Assembly (NCBI GenBank): GCA_007135895.1
Contig: SLHZ01000026.1
Location: 1-5,661 of the forward strand
DNA from: Balneolales bacterium
GTDB taxonomy: Bacteria > Bacteroidota > Rhodothermia > Balneolales > Natronogracilivirgulaceae
Direction of reading: 5' to 3'
Length of the DNA stretch: 5,661 nt
Of this stretch, positions 1 to 5,384 are shown in pieces. The translations under genes were made by a program, and so were the position numbers. A model generated the notes under the pieces. That model made no database searches. It saw nothing but the letters and a program-made list of their open reading frames with translations, and was not told the DNA's origin. How positions within the stretch are numbered: position 1 is the stretch's first letter; each line of letters opens with the position of its first letter.

Positions 1-135
1 CCGGTAGTAGATCAAATCAAGTGATAGCGCAAATTCCAGGGATACAGCCGTTTCCACCAGAAGGCCGCCCTGTATTCCATGAGCCCGGGTTACCATTCCC
101 AGCTCAAACAACCCGGATTCGACAGTAGGCACCAT
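1..135 (-). CDS. rimM: RimM, 16S rRNA processing / 30S maturation factor (N-terminal part only)
   Basis: RimM binds ribosomal protein uS19 and helps mature the head of the 30S subunit; the family has an N-terminal RimM barrel followed by a PRC barrel. Only the first 45 codons are here; the gene continues past the left edge. The reading frame, translated by hand, begins MVPTVESGLFELGMVTRAHG and continues IQGGLLVETAVS, then ends in DLIYYR. The LG-x-V-x-(R/K)-x-HG-(I/L)-x-G segment is the hallmark of the RimM N-terminus, and the VYL-like strand near residue 42 fits too. It lies 31 bases after rpsP on the same strand, its usual operon neighbour. The ATG at 135-133 is 11 bases from an AGGGGAG ribosome binding site (153-147); a TTG at 141-139 would sit 5 bases from it and is a possible alternative, because rpsP also uses TTG. 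An in-frame TGA lies further upstream. Identification rests on a short fragment plus synteny. Confidence 0.85.
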   Translation of the reverse strand, partial: MVPTVESGLFELGMVTRAHGIQGGLLVETAVSLEFALSLDLIYYR

Positions 136-166
136 GAGCAAACAGACTCCCCTTTTTCAGGGCATC

Positions 167-859
167 TTACTCCTTGGTTTGCCCGGTTTTCGTTTCCGAA
201 TCAGGATTTTCGGAGGCGGATTTGTCTTCCGGTGCAGAATCTTTACTATCCACATCCTCACTGGGTTCTACAGGACTCTTTTCTGTAGCATCATTTTCTG
301 CTGCCTGCTTCTTCTGAGCCGTATCGTTCCCATCGTTTTCTCCTTCGGCTTTTTGAGCTTCCAGTTTTTCGGCCTCTATGGCCTTCTGCTCTTCCGCCTT
401 TCTGGCAGCTTCGGCCTGAGCGGCTGCTTTTTCAGCCTCCGCTTTTATTCGGGCTTCCTGTTCTTTCTGGAACACCGCTTCTTCGGCTTTCAGCTGATCC
501 TTCATCCGCTGGGCTTTGGTAGTGGGCACTTTATCTTTCTTTCGGTGCCCCTGCTTCCACTCTTCAATCGTCTGTCCAATCTCTTCTTGAGATTTACCCC
601 AGCGTTCAAGGTGCAAGCGATAAAAGATGCCTTCTTTTTTTAAGATCGAGTGTACGGTATTTGATGGCTGGGCACCTTTTTTCAGCCAGTAAATCACCCG
701 GTCCGTTTCCAGACGAATCAGCGCCGGATCCATTGTGGGGCTGAAGCGGCCGAGATCTTCGATAATCCTGCCATCACGCTTTGAGCGGACATCCGCCGCT
801 ACGATGTGGTAGTAGGGAAGCTTTTTCCTTCCATGTCTTTGTAGTCGTATTCTTACCAA
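167..859 (-). CDS. rpsP: 30S ribosomal protein bS16 with long C-terminal extension
   Basis: bS16 is a 30S subunit protein that binds 16S rRNA early in assembly. Residues 1-88 are the standard fold: RIRLQRHGRKK at 3-13, YYHIV at 16-20, LGRFSP at 36-41, DRVIYWLKKGAQPS at 53-66 and ILKKEGI at 72-78. The family is usually about 80-100 residues; this protein has 230. The extra part has a basic linker (about 89-112), an Ala/Glu/Lys-rich stretch (about 113-172) likely to form one long charged helix, and a Ser/Asp/Glu/Lys tail (about 173-230) that looks disordered. Bacteroidota bS16 proteins are known to carry similar tails, so this is likely a lineage trait rather than a fusion. The start is TTG at 859-857: bS16 begins M-V-R/K-I-R-L, no ATG lies near in frame, and AGGAG (872-868) is 8 bases upstream. 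It sits 40 bases after ffh and 31 before rimM, so probably shares one transcript with both. Confidence 0.97.
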   Translation of the reverse strand: MVRIRLQRHGRKKLPYYHIVAADVRSKRDGRIIEDLGRFSPTMDPALIRLETDRVIYWLKKGAQPSNTVHSILKKEGIFYRLHLERWGKSQEEIGQTIEEWKQGHRKKDKVPTTKAQRMKDQLKAEEAVFQKEQEARIKAEAEKAAAQAEAARKAEEQKAIEAEKLEAQKAEGENDGNDTAQKKQAAENDATEKSPVEPSEDVDSKDSAPEDKSASENPDSETKTGQTKE

Positions 860-867
860 TGTTCTAA

Positions 868-872
868 CTCCT
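868..872 (-). promoter_or_regulatory. Shine-Dalgarno site fixing the TTG start of rpsP
   Basis: The minus strand reads AGGAG here, followed by 8 bases and then TTG at 859-857. It is one of the two clear Shine-Dalgarno sequences in the window (the other precedes rimM). It decides the start, since the only nearby ATG on this strand is directly followed by a TAA stop. Read from sequence; function inferred. Confidence 0.7.
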
Positions 873-899
873 GAACGGGTTTATGTATTACATGATTTT

Positions 900-2246
900 T
901 TAATGTATCCTTCCGGGGCCGGTTAAATGTTTCAAGCCCTCCATGCCCCGGCCTTTTCTATTCATTTTCTTCATGGTCTTCATCATTTTCTTCATCTGGG
1001 AGAACTGTTTCAGAAGACCATTTACCTCTTTGACACTCATTCCCGAACCCAGGGCAATTCGTTTTCGACGGCTTCCATTGATAATCTGTGGATTTCGCCG
1101 CTCTTCGAGTGTCATGGAATTGATCATCGCCTCAACAGGCTTGAGCGTATCATCATCAATCTCTACATCTTTCAGCTGCTTGCTCATACCAGGTATCATG
1201 CCAATGAGATCCCGCATGGAACCCATTTTTTTAATCTGCTGCAACTGCCCGTAGAAATCTTCAAAATTGAACGCATTGGACATGATTTTTGACTGCAGTT
1301 TTCTGGCCTGGACTTCATCATACTGTTCCTGGGCCTTTTCAACCAGCGTGACCACATCACCCATACCCAAAATCCTCTGGGCCATCCGATCCGGATAAAA
1401 AGGTGAAAGCGTGTCCATTTTTTCACCTGTGCTGACAAACTTGATGGGTTTGTTGACTACAGATCTGATTGATATGGCAGCCCCCCCCCTGGTATCTCCA
1501 TCCAGCTTGGTGAGAACCACTCCGTCAAAATCAACAATATCGTTGAAATCTCGTGCGGTGTTGACAGCATCCTGGCCCGTCATTGCGTCGACCACAAAAA
1601 GAATTTCGGATGGCTTGACAAGGCTCTTGATACGTGCAACCTCGTCCATCATCTGTTCATCCACATGCATTCGACCCGCCGTGTCAATAATAACCACATC
1701 CCGAGCGCTTTTACGGGCTTCCAAAACGGCTTCCCGGGCCACTGCCGTGGCATCCCTGGTATCTCTTGTATAAACCGGCACATCAATCTCACCGGCCAGT
1801 GTGGTCAGCTGCTCTATGGCTGCGGGCCGGTATACATCAGCAGCAGCAAGCATGGGGTTCTTACCCTGGCTCTTGAGCCACTTTGCCAGTTTTGCTGAAA
1901 AAGTTGTTTTTCCTGAACCCTGTAGTCCGGCAATCAATATCACAGAGGGTGGAACCGGGCTGAAGCCAATATCTTCTTTCTCGCTCCCCAGTACATCAAC
2001 CAGCTCATCATAGACAATTTTTGTAAACTGCTGTCCAGGCGTTACACTGGCAATAACACCTCTGCCAAGGGCTTTCTCCTTCACCGACGATGTAATGGAT
2101 CGTGCTACCTGATAGTTGACATCCGCATCCAAAAGAGCACGGCGTATTTCTCTCACCGTCTGTGCCACATTGATGTCGCTCAGACGTGCCTGCCCTGCTA
2201 CTGACTTGAACGCAGACTCAAGTCTGCTTGATAAATCTTCAAACAT
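900..2246 (-). CDS. ffh: Signal recognition particle GTPase Ffh (SRP54 homologue)
   Basis: Ffh binds the 4.5S/SRP RNA and hydrophobic signal sequences on nascent chains, then docks with FtsY so the ribosome is delivered to the membrane translocon. With the start at 2246 it has 448 residues, the normal family length. Order: helical N domain (1 to about 85), Ras-like G domain with P-loop GLQGSGKT (107-114), DVYRPAA (137-143), DTAGRM (188-193) and TKLDGDTRGG (246-255), then the methionine-rich M domain with the finger-loop region ending GMIPGM (349-354) and the RNA-binding SRRKRIALGSG (392-402). The C-terminus is rich in Met and Lys (KKMMKTMKKM), as expected. The frame is open to a TTG at 2333, but that 29-residue extension resembles no SRP54 sequence and overlaps the likely promoter. 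MFEDLSSRLESAF is the family's usual beginning, so the ATG at 2246 is chosen. No strong ribosome binding site precedes it. First gene of an operon with rpsP and rimM. Confidence 0.98.
   Translation of the reverse strand: MFEDLSSRLESAFKSVAGQARLSDINVAQTVREIRRALLDADVNYQVARSITSSVKEKALGRGVIASVTPGQQFTKIVYDELVDVLGSEKEDIGFSPVPPSVILIAGLQGSGKTTFSAKLAKWLKSQGKNPMLAAADVYRPAAIEQLTTLAGEIDVPVYTRDTRDATAVAREAVLEARKSARDVVIIDTAGRMHVDEQMMDEVARIKSLVKPSEILFVVDAMTGQDAVNTARDFNDIVDFDGVVLTKLDGDTRGGAAISIRSVVNKPIKFVSTGEKMDTLSPFYPDRMAQRILGMGDVVTLVEKAQEQYDEVQARKLQSKIMSNAFNFEDFYGQLQQIKKMGSMRDLIGMIPGMSKQLKDVEIDDDTLKPVEAMINSMTLEERRNPQIINGSRRKRIALGSGMSVKEVNGLLKQFSQMKKMMKTMKKMNRKGRGMEGLKHLTGPGRIH
1481..1489 (-). repeat. 9-base G homopolymer inside ffh
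   Basis: Nine consecutive C on the plus strand (G on the coding strand) span the codons for R-G-G in the conserved TKLDGDTRGGAA segment of the Ffh GTPase domain. The frame reads through intact. It is the longest G/C homopolymer I noticed here and a potential slippage or miscall site. Confidence 0.9.
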
Positions 2247-2266
2247 CCGTCGTAAAGAATTAATGC

Positions 2267-2368
2267 AATCGGCGTAAGTGCCTAACTGAAATGCAAAGTC
2301 AGGAAAAATAGGCAGAATCAAGACCCAAATCAATAAGCTTTTTGCCCAAACAGCAAATTACGCCGATT
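2267..2368. repeat. Spaced 11-bp inverted repeat between ffh and fabI
   Basis: AATCGGCGTAA at 2267-2277 recurs as its exact reverse complement TTACGCCGATT at 2358-2368, with 80 bases between the arms. The arms flank the predicted ffh promoter; the left arm falls in the predicted ffh leader, 20 bases before the ATG. The pattern would suit two binding sites for one regulator or a looped structure. The repeat is certain; the function is inferred. Confidence 0.6.
2305..2333 (-). promoter_or_regulatory. Putative sigma70-type promoter of ffh
   Basis: On the minus strand TTGATT (2333-2328) is followed after exactly 17 bases by TATTTT (2310-2305), matching the -35/-10 pattern at 4 of 6 positions each. 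Transcription would start near 2298, about 50 bases before the ffh ATG. This explains why the coding frame between 2333 and 2246 is unlikely to be translated. Prediction by eye only; if the organism uses a Bacteroidota-type housekeeping sigma factor, the consensus may differ. Confidence 0.45.
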
Positions 2369-2385
2369 CCGAATTGAGCTGTTTG
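2347..2385. repeat. Nested dyad (8 bp + 4 bp) centred near 2366
   Basis: CAAACAGC (2347-2354) pairs with GCTGTTTG (2378-2385); inside it AATT (2356-2359) pairs with AATT (2372-2375). The right arm of the 11-bp inverted repeat begins in this inner AATT and runs into the central loop. There is no T tract on either strand directly after it, so it is not a standard terminator. It sits roughly midway between two divergent genes, where an operator is plausible. Confidence 0.5.
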
Positions 2386-2414
2386 TTACCTCTGTCCTTT
2401 TTACCTACTTTTAT

Positions 2415-2429
2415 GTCATTGTTAATGAC
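2415..2429. promoter_or_regulatory. Palindrome GTCATT-GTT-AATGAC upstream of fabI, possible operator
   Basis: A perfect 6-3-6 inverted repeat ends 26 bases before the fabI ATG. Its size suits a dimeric helix-turn-helix repressor. A weak promoter-like pair, TTTACC (2404-2409) and TAATGA (2423-2428) with about 13 bases between, does not have ideal spacing, so the fabI promoter itself is not assigned. The symmetry is seen directly; a regulatory role in fatty acid synthesis is inference from position. Confidence 0.35.
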
Positions 2430-2455
2430 CTGATCTATCCATATGCCCCAACACC

Positions 2456-3301
2456 ATGAATACAACAAAAAGTCATCAATTACTTGAAGGAAAAAACGGA
2501 TTGATTTTCGGAGCCCTGGATGAGCGAAGCCTGGCATGGCGTGTGGCCCTGGCTTGCCAAAGAGAGGGGGCCCGGTTCACGCTATCCAACGCGCCACTGG
2601 CCATGAGACTGGGTACACTCCAGAAACTGGGTGAACTTACAGATTCGGAGGTTTTTCCTTGCGATGTCTCAGATTACAAACAAGTTGTTGAACTTATAAA
2701 AAAAACCATTGATTCTACTGGAAAACTCGATTTTATATTACATGCCGTTGGCATGTCTCCCAACATCAGAAAAAGAATTGAATACAGCCAGCTCAACTAT
2801 GGCCTCATGAGGCAAACACTTGATATTTCAGCAATATCACTGCACAAGATACTACAGGCCTGCGTTCAGAATAAAGCGCTCAATGATGGTGCCAGTATCA
2901 TTGCGCTCACTTACATCGGTGCTCAGAGAGTGTTTTCGAAATATTCCGACATGAATGACGCCAAGGCCCTCCTTGAAAGCATTGCGAGAAATTTTGGCAG
3001 CAGGTTAGGACAAAAAGGAATTCGTGTCAACACCATCTCCCAGGGGCCTACCAAAACTTCAGCGGGTTCAGGAATTCGTGGCTTTGATGCAATGTATGAG
3101 TTCGCAGATAAACTTTCTCCCCTGGGCAACCCTTCAGCCGATGATTGTGCCGATTATTGTGTTACGCTGTTTTCTGACCTCACAAGAAAGGTAACCATGC
3201 AAAACCTTTTTCACGATGGCGGCTTCTCCACAAACGGCATTAGTGAAGAGTTGATATTTGATCTGATTGCATTAAATGAGCAAAAAAACACCTCAGAATA
3301 A
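2456..3301 (+). CDS. fabI: Enoyl-[acyl-carrier-protein] reductase, FabI type
   Basis: FabI is the short-chain dehydrogenase-fold enzyme that reduces trans-2-enoyl-ACP with NAD(P)H, the last step of each type II fatty acid elongation cycle in the cytoplasm. The 281 residues match FabI rather than general SDR enzymes. The nucleotide-binding motif is the FabI form GALDERSLAW (19-28), not TGxxxGIG. The catalytic set is Tyr153 (ALTYIGAQR), Tyr163 and Lys170 with Y-x6-K spacing (YSDMNDAK), where ordinary SDRs have Y-x3-K. RVNTISQGPTKTSAGSGI (190-207) corresponds to the substrate-loop region, and NLFHDGGFS (250-258) is the typical end of the fold. Wording is closest to Bacteroidota FabI as I remember it. 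An in-frame stop at 2426 and no intervening start codon make ATG 2456 the first possible start; no clear Shine-Dalgarno precedes it. It is transcribed divergently from ffh and has its own terminator. No other fab gene is adjacent. Confidence 0.93.
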   Translation: MNTTKSHQLLEGKNGLIFGALDERSLAWRVALACQREGARFTLSNAPLAMRLGTLQKLGELTDSEVFPCDVSDYKQVVELIKKTIDSTGKLDFILHAVGMSPNIRKRIEYSQLNYGLMRQTLDISAISLHKILQACVQNKALNDGASIIALTYIGAQRVFSKYSDMNDAKALLESIARNFGSRLGQKGIRVNTISQGPTKTSAGSGIRGFDAMYEFADKLSPLGNPSADDCADYCVTLFSDLTRKVTMQNLFHDGGFSTNGISEELIFDLIALNEQKNTSE

Positions 3302-3304
3302 TAA

Positions 3305-3330
3305 TGGCCTGTCACTGGCCAGTTTTTTTT
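3305..3330 (+). terminator. Intrinsic terminator after fabI
   Basis: TGGCC (3305-3309) and GGCCA (3317-3321) form a 5-bp GC-rich stem with a 7-base loop, then one G and eight T (3323-3330). It begins 4 bases after the fabI stop codon, so fabI probably ends its own transcript here. The stem is short, so read-through into ruvC is possible. Confidence 0.7.
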
Positions 3331-3370
3331 GCCCTGAATTCTCACCGACGGCATACCTTCATAACAAGTA

Positions 3371-3952
3371 ATGGCACTCAGGACACTGGGAATTGATCCG
3401 GGTTCCCGAACAACTGGTTTTGCAGTACTGGAGTTGCATGATCGAACGTATCAGAGCCTGGCCTGTGACATTTTGCGTCTGACCGGTACGAAGGATCCGC
3501 ACGAACGGCTGATATTGCTCTATGAACAGATCTCCCTTATCGTGGATCAGTACGCACCGGACTACGTTGCGGTTGAAACCCCCATATACGGCAAAGATCC
3601 CCTGGCAATGTTGAAACTTGGACGCGCCCAGGCGTCCATCATTATGGCAGTTTTGCACAAAAAAGTCCCACTATTTGAGTATTACCCAAAAGCAGTAAAG
3701 AAGGCGATTACCGGCAATGGCAATGCACGCAAACAACAGGTGGCCTACATGCTGCAGAAAATCCTTCAACTGTCTGAAACGGATCTTCCGCTGGATGCTA
3801 CAGATGCGCTCGCTGTTGCCTGGTGCCATATGCAGAAAACAACTGCACACCATGGCACACGACCCGAAAAACAGTCAGGCATCACCCGTTTAAGAAAAAG
3901 CAGCTGGGAGTCTTTTGTTGAACAGAATCCAAAAAGAATCCGAAAATCATGA
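3371..3952 (+). CDS. ruvC: Holliday junction endodeoxyribonuclease RuvC
   Basis: RuvC is the dimeric, metal-dependent nuclease that cuts Holliday junctions symmetrically at the end of homologous recombination. The protein has 193 residues (E. coli has 173) with the RNase H-like fold. All four catalytic acids are visible: Asp9 in LGIDPGSRTTG, Glu69 in AVETPIYGK, and Asp142 and Asp145 in LDATDALAVAWCH. The segment LAMLKLGRAQ (78-87) is a family signature. The extra length is a basic tail after about residue 155, rich in Lys and Arg, which could contact DNA; no domain was recognised in it. ATG 3371 is the first start after an in-frame TAA at 3362. The fabI terminator lies just upstream, so a promoter is expected in the 40 bases before the gene, but none is convincing by eye. 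Its stop overlaps the ruvA start (ATGA), implying translational coupling. Confidence 0.97.
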   Translation: MALRTLGIDPGSRTTGFAVLELHDRTYQSLACDILRLTGTKDPHERLILLYEQISLIVDQYAPDYVAVETPIYGKDPLAMLKLGRAQASIIMAVLHKKVPLFEYYPKAVKKAITGNGNARKQQVAYMLQKILQLSETDLPLDATDALAVAWCHMQKTTAHHGTRPEKQSGITRLRKSSWESFVEQNPKRIRKS

Positions 3953-4545
3953 TCGCCTATCTCAAAGGAGAAATATTTCAAAAGTCGCACGGAAGAATTG
4001 TACTCCTGGTATCCGGTACCGGTTACGAGGTTCGCATTTCCAATTATACCTATGAAAAGCTCCCTTCAGCCGGCAACGCCTGTGAACTGCAAATACATCA
4101 CCACTTTTCTGACAACGAACAACAGCTATTCGGGTTTCATACCCTGCAGGAGCGGGAGTTATTTGAATTGTTGATCACCGTCAAAGGTATTGGACCCCGA
4201 TTAGCCCTGGCCCTTCTGTCTTCCATGCCTCCTGACAGCATCATAGAAACAATAACGCATCAGAATGCCTCCCTGATAGCCAAAAGCCCCGGCATCGGCA
4301 AAAAATCTGCCGAACGAATTGTCCTCGAATTGCGCGACAAGCTTGGAGCTGTCCGCTCTGACTCCGGAACCATGCCAGAAACCGGAACCGTTCAATCAGA
4401 AGCTATTTCGGCACTGGAGTCTCTGGGCTATGCGCGGGCGCAGGCCATCAAAGCCGTTCGCCGGGTCGCCATGGACCCGTCAGAAAACAACATTCGTGAC
4501 AGCGTGTCGGATCTGGTGAAAAGTGCGCTAAAACTTTTGCAATAG
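3949..4545 (+). CDS. ruvA: Holliday junction branch migration subunit RuvA
   Basis: RuvA forms a tetramer that holds the four-way junction open and flat and loads the RuvB motor. The 198 residues (E. coli 203) show the usual three parts: OB-fold domain I (about 1-64, beginning MIAYLKGEI), domain II with two helix-hairpin-helix motifs, VKGIGPRLAL (78-87) and SPGIGKKSAERI (113-124), then a linker and the RuvB-binding domain III (about 149-198, with ALESLGYARAQAIKAV). The strand-separating acidic pin, Glu55-Asp56 in E. coli, aligns without gaps to Asp55-Asn56 here, followed by Glu57, so the pin is present but changed. The gene overlaps ruvC by 4 bases. ruvB does not follow and must lie elsewhere if present. 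The stop codon directly abuts the repeat-rich region before the response regulator. Confidence 0.97.
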   Translation: MIAYLKGEIFQKSHGRIVLLVSGTGYEVRISNYTYEKLPSAGNACELQIHHHFSDNEQQLFGFHTLQERELFELLITVKGIGPRLALALLSSMPPDSIIETITHQNASLIAKSPGIGKKSAERIVLELRDKLGAVRSDSGTMPETGTVQSEAISALESLGYARAQAIKAVRRVAMDPSENNIRDSVSDLVKSALKLLQ

Positions 4546-4620
4546 TAACAATTTGTTAACACAAAGACATTTCTTTTTATTTAAAGTCTTCCCATACTTA
4601 ACATTTAGGTAACGTATCCA
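4546..4620 (+). promoter_or_regulatory. Two TAAC direct-repeat pairs at 11-bp spacing (Pho-box-like)
   Basis: TAAC begins at 4546, 4557, 4599 and 4610. Each pair is 11 bp apart, and the pairs are 42 bp apart, close to four helical turns. PhoB/PhoP-type regulators bind tandem direct repeats with an 11-bp period, and TTAACA is the known core of the Bacillus PhoP site. A gene of that regulator family lies downstream, so autoregulation is a reasonable inference. The first pair also forms a small palindrome (TAACAA-T-TTGTTA, 4546-4558). The region is AT-rich, so chance is not excluded. Confidence 0.4.
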
Positions 4621-4621
4621 C

Positions 4622-4647
4622 GTATTTATTCTTAGTATTTATTCTTA
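4622..4647. repeat. Perfect 13-bp tandem duplication upstream of the response regulator
   Basis: GTATTTATTCTTA occurs at 4622-4634 and again at 4635-4647 without a gap. The junction creates TAGTAT (4633-4638), a possible -10 element lying 12 bases after the second TAAC pair, which is about where a -10 sits when a Pho box stands in for the -35. The duplication is certain; its role as promoter or operator is inferred. Confidence 0.6.
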
Positions 4648-4661
4648 GACCCCTTGTCACC

Positions 4662-4682
4662 ATGACCCGGACACAGCAGTGA
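4662..4682 (+). other. Possible six-codon leader ORF overlapping the response-regulator start
   Basis: ATG at 4662 opens a frame reading M-T-R-T-Q-Q and stops at TGA 4680-4682, which overlaps the GTG start at 4679 (GTGA). Such an overlap could couple translation. No ribosome binding site precedes the ATG, and a frame this short can arise by chance. Confidence 0.2.
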
Positions 4683-5383
4683 ACAGCTCAGCGGATGATA
4701 ACGCGGCAGTGAAAACGATTTTAATTGTTGACGATGAGCACGATATACTGGATCTCATCGAATACAACCTTGAACGCCATGGATACCAGGTACTCAAGAC
4801 AGATAATGGCTCTGACGGCCTGTATCTTGCAAAAAAGTTTCTTCCTGATCTGATCATACTTGATATAATGATGCCAAAGATGGACGGACACGAAGTGTGC
4901 CGGCTGTTGAAAAAAGAAGAGACGCTTGCCCGTACCCCCGTTGTTTTTCTCACTGCCAGAAGCGACGAAAAAACCGAAATAAAGGGTCTGGACCAGGGAG
5001 CTGACGATTATCTGACAAAACCTATCAGCATCTCAAAACTTCTGTCCCGAATAAAAGCAATACTTCGCAGAACAGACAATCAAGACTCTTCGAGTGAACA
5101 GCGCATTGTTACCGGAGATCTGGAGATTGACAGAAACAGCCACCTTGTATACAAACAATCCGTCGAAATTCGACTACCCAAAAAAGAATTTGAACTACTC
5201 TACTATCTTGCATCAAATGCCGGAAAGGTTATAAGCAGGCAGGCACTGCTAAACAACATCTGGGGAAGTCACGTTTATGTTATAGACAGAACCATAGATG
5301 TCCACATACGAAAAATTCGTGAAAAAATTGGCTCGAATTATATTGAAACCGTAAAGGGAGTAGGTTATCGATTTAAAAAATGA
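4679..5383 (+). CDS. PhoB/OmpR-family two-component response regulator
   Basis: A transcription factor switched on by phosphorylation from a sensor kinase. The 234 residues hold a receiver domain (about 12-126) and a winged-helix DNA-binding domain (about 135-234). Receiver residues are intact: acidic pocket Asp18-Asp19 in ILIVDDEHD, phospho-acceptor Asp62 in LIILDIMMPKMDG, Thr92 in VFLTAR, and Tyr111 and Lys114 in DDYLTKP. The effector domain has LPKKEFELLYYLASNAGKV, the recognition region RTIDVHIRKIREKIG (204-218) and the closing VKGVGYRFKK. Overall it most resembles PhoB/PhoP regulators of phosphate starvation, but the subfamily cannot be fixed by eye, so no symbol is given. GTG 4679 is the first start after an in-frame TAG at 4646; a second GTG at 4709 (before KTILIVDDE) would give the shorter N-terminus usual in the family. 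The sensor kinase gene begins one base after the stop. Confidence 0.93.
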   Translation: MNSSADDNAAVKTILIVDDEHDILDLIEYNLERHGYQVLKTDNGSDGLYLAKKFLPDLIILDIMMPKMDGHEVCRLLKKEETLARTPVVFLTARSDEKTEIKGLDQGADDYLTKPISISKLLSRIKAILRRTDNQDSSSEQRIVTGDLEIDRNSHLVYKQSVEIRLPKKEFELLYYLASNAGKVISRQALLNNIWGSHVYVIDRTIDVHIRKIREKIGSNYIETVKGVGYRFKK

Positions 5384-5384
5384 C

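Noticed and set aside
134..643. 169-residue plus-strand frame antisense to rpsP, rich in Phe and Leu, membrane-like
   Set aside because: It is the antisense image of the Glu/Lys/Ala-rich rpsP tail (GAA/AAG become TTC/CTT), which automatically yields Phe/Leu-rich sequence; no ribosome binding site or independent support.
927..1292. Plus-strand frames antisense to the ffh M domain
   Set aside because: His/Phe-rich shadow of Met/Lys codons; ffh is unambiguous on the other strand.
2247..2333. 29-residue N-terminal extension of Ffh starting at TTG 2333
   Set aside because: It precedes the family's normal MFEDLSSRLESAF start, starts with TTG, has no homology I recognise, and overlaps a good promoter match and one inverted-repeat arm.
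2347..2385. Nested dyad as an intrinsic terminator
   Set aside because: It lies between divergent genes, where neither transcript ends, and lacks a following T tract.
3359..3658. Minus-strand 99-residue frame opposite ruvC
   Set aside because: Entirely opposite a gene with all catalytic residues conserved; no family features.
4563..4590. AAGAC...GTCTT hairpin as a ruvA terminator
   Set aside because: Only 5 bp, AT-rich, with a 17-base loop and no T run after it.
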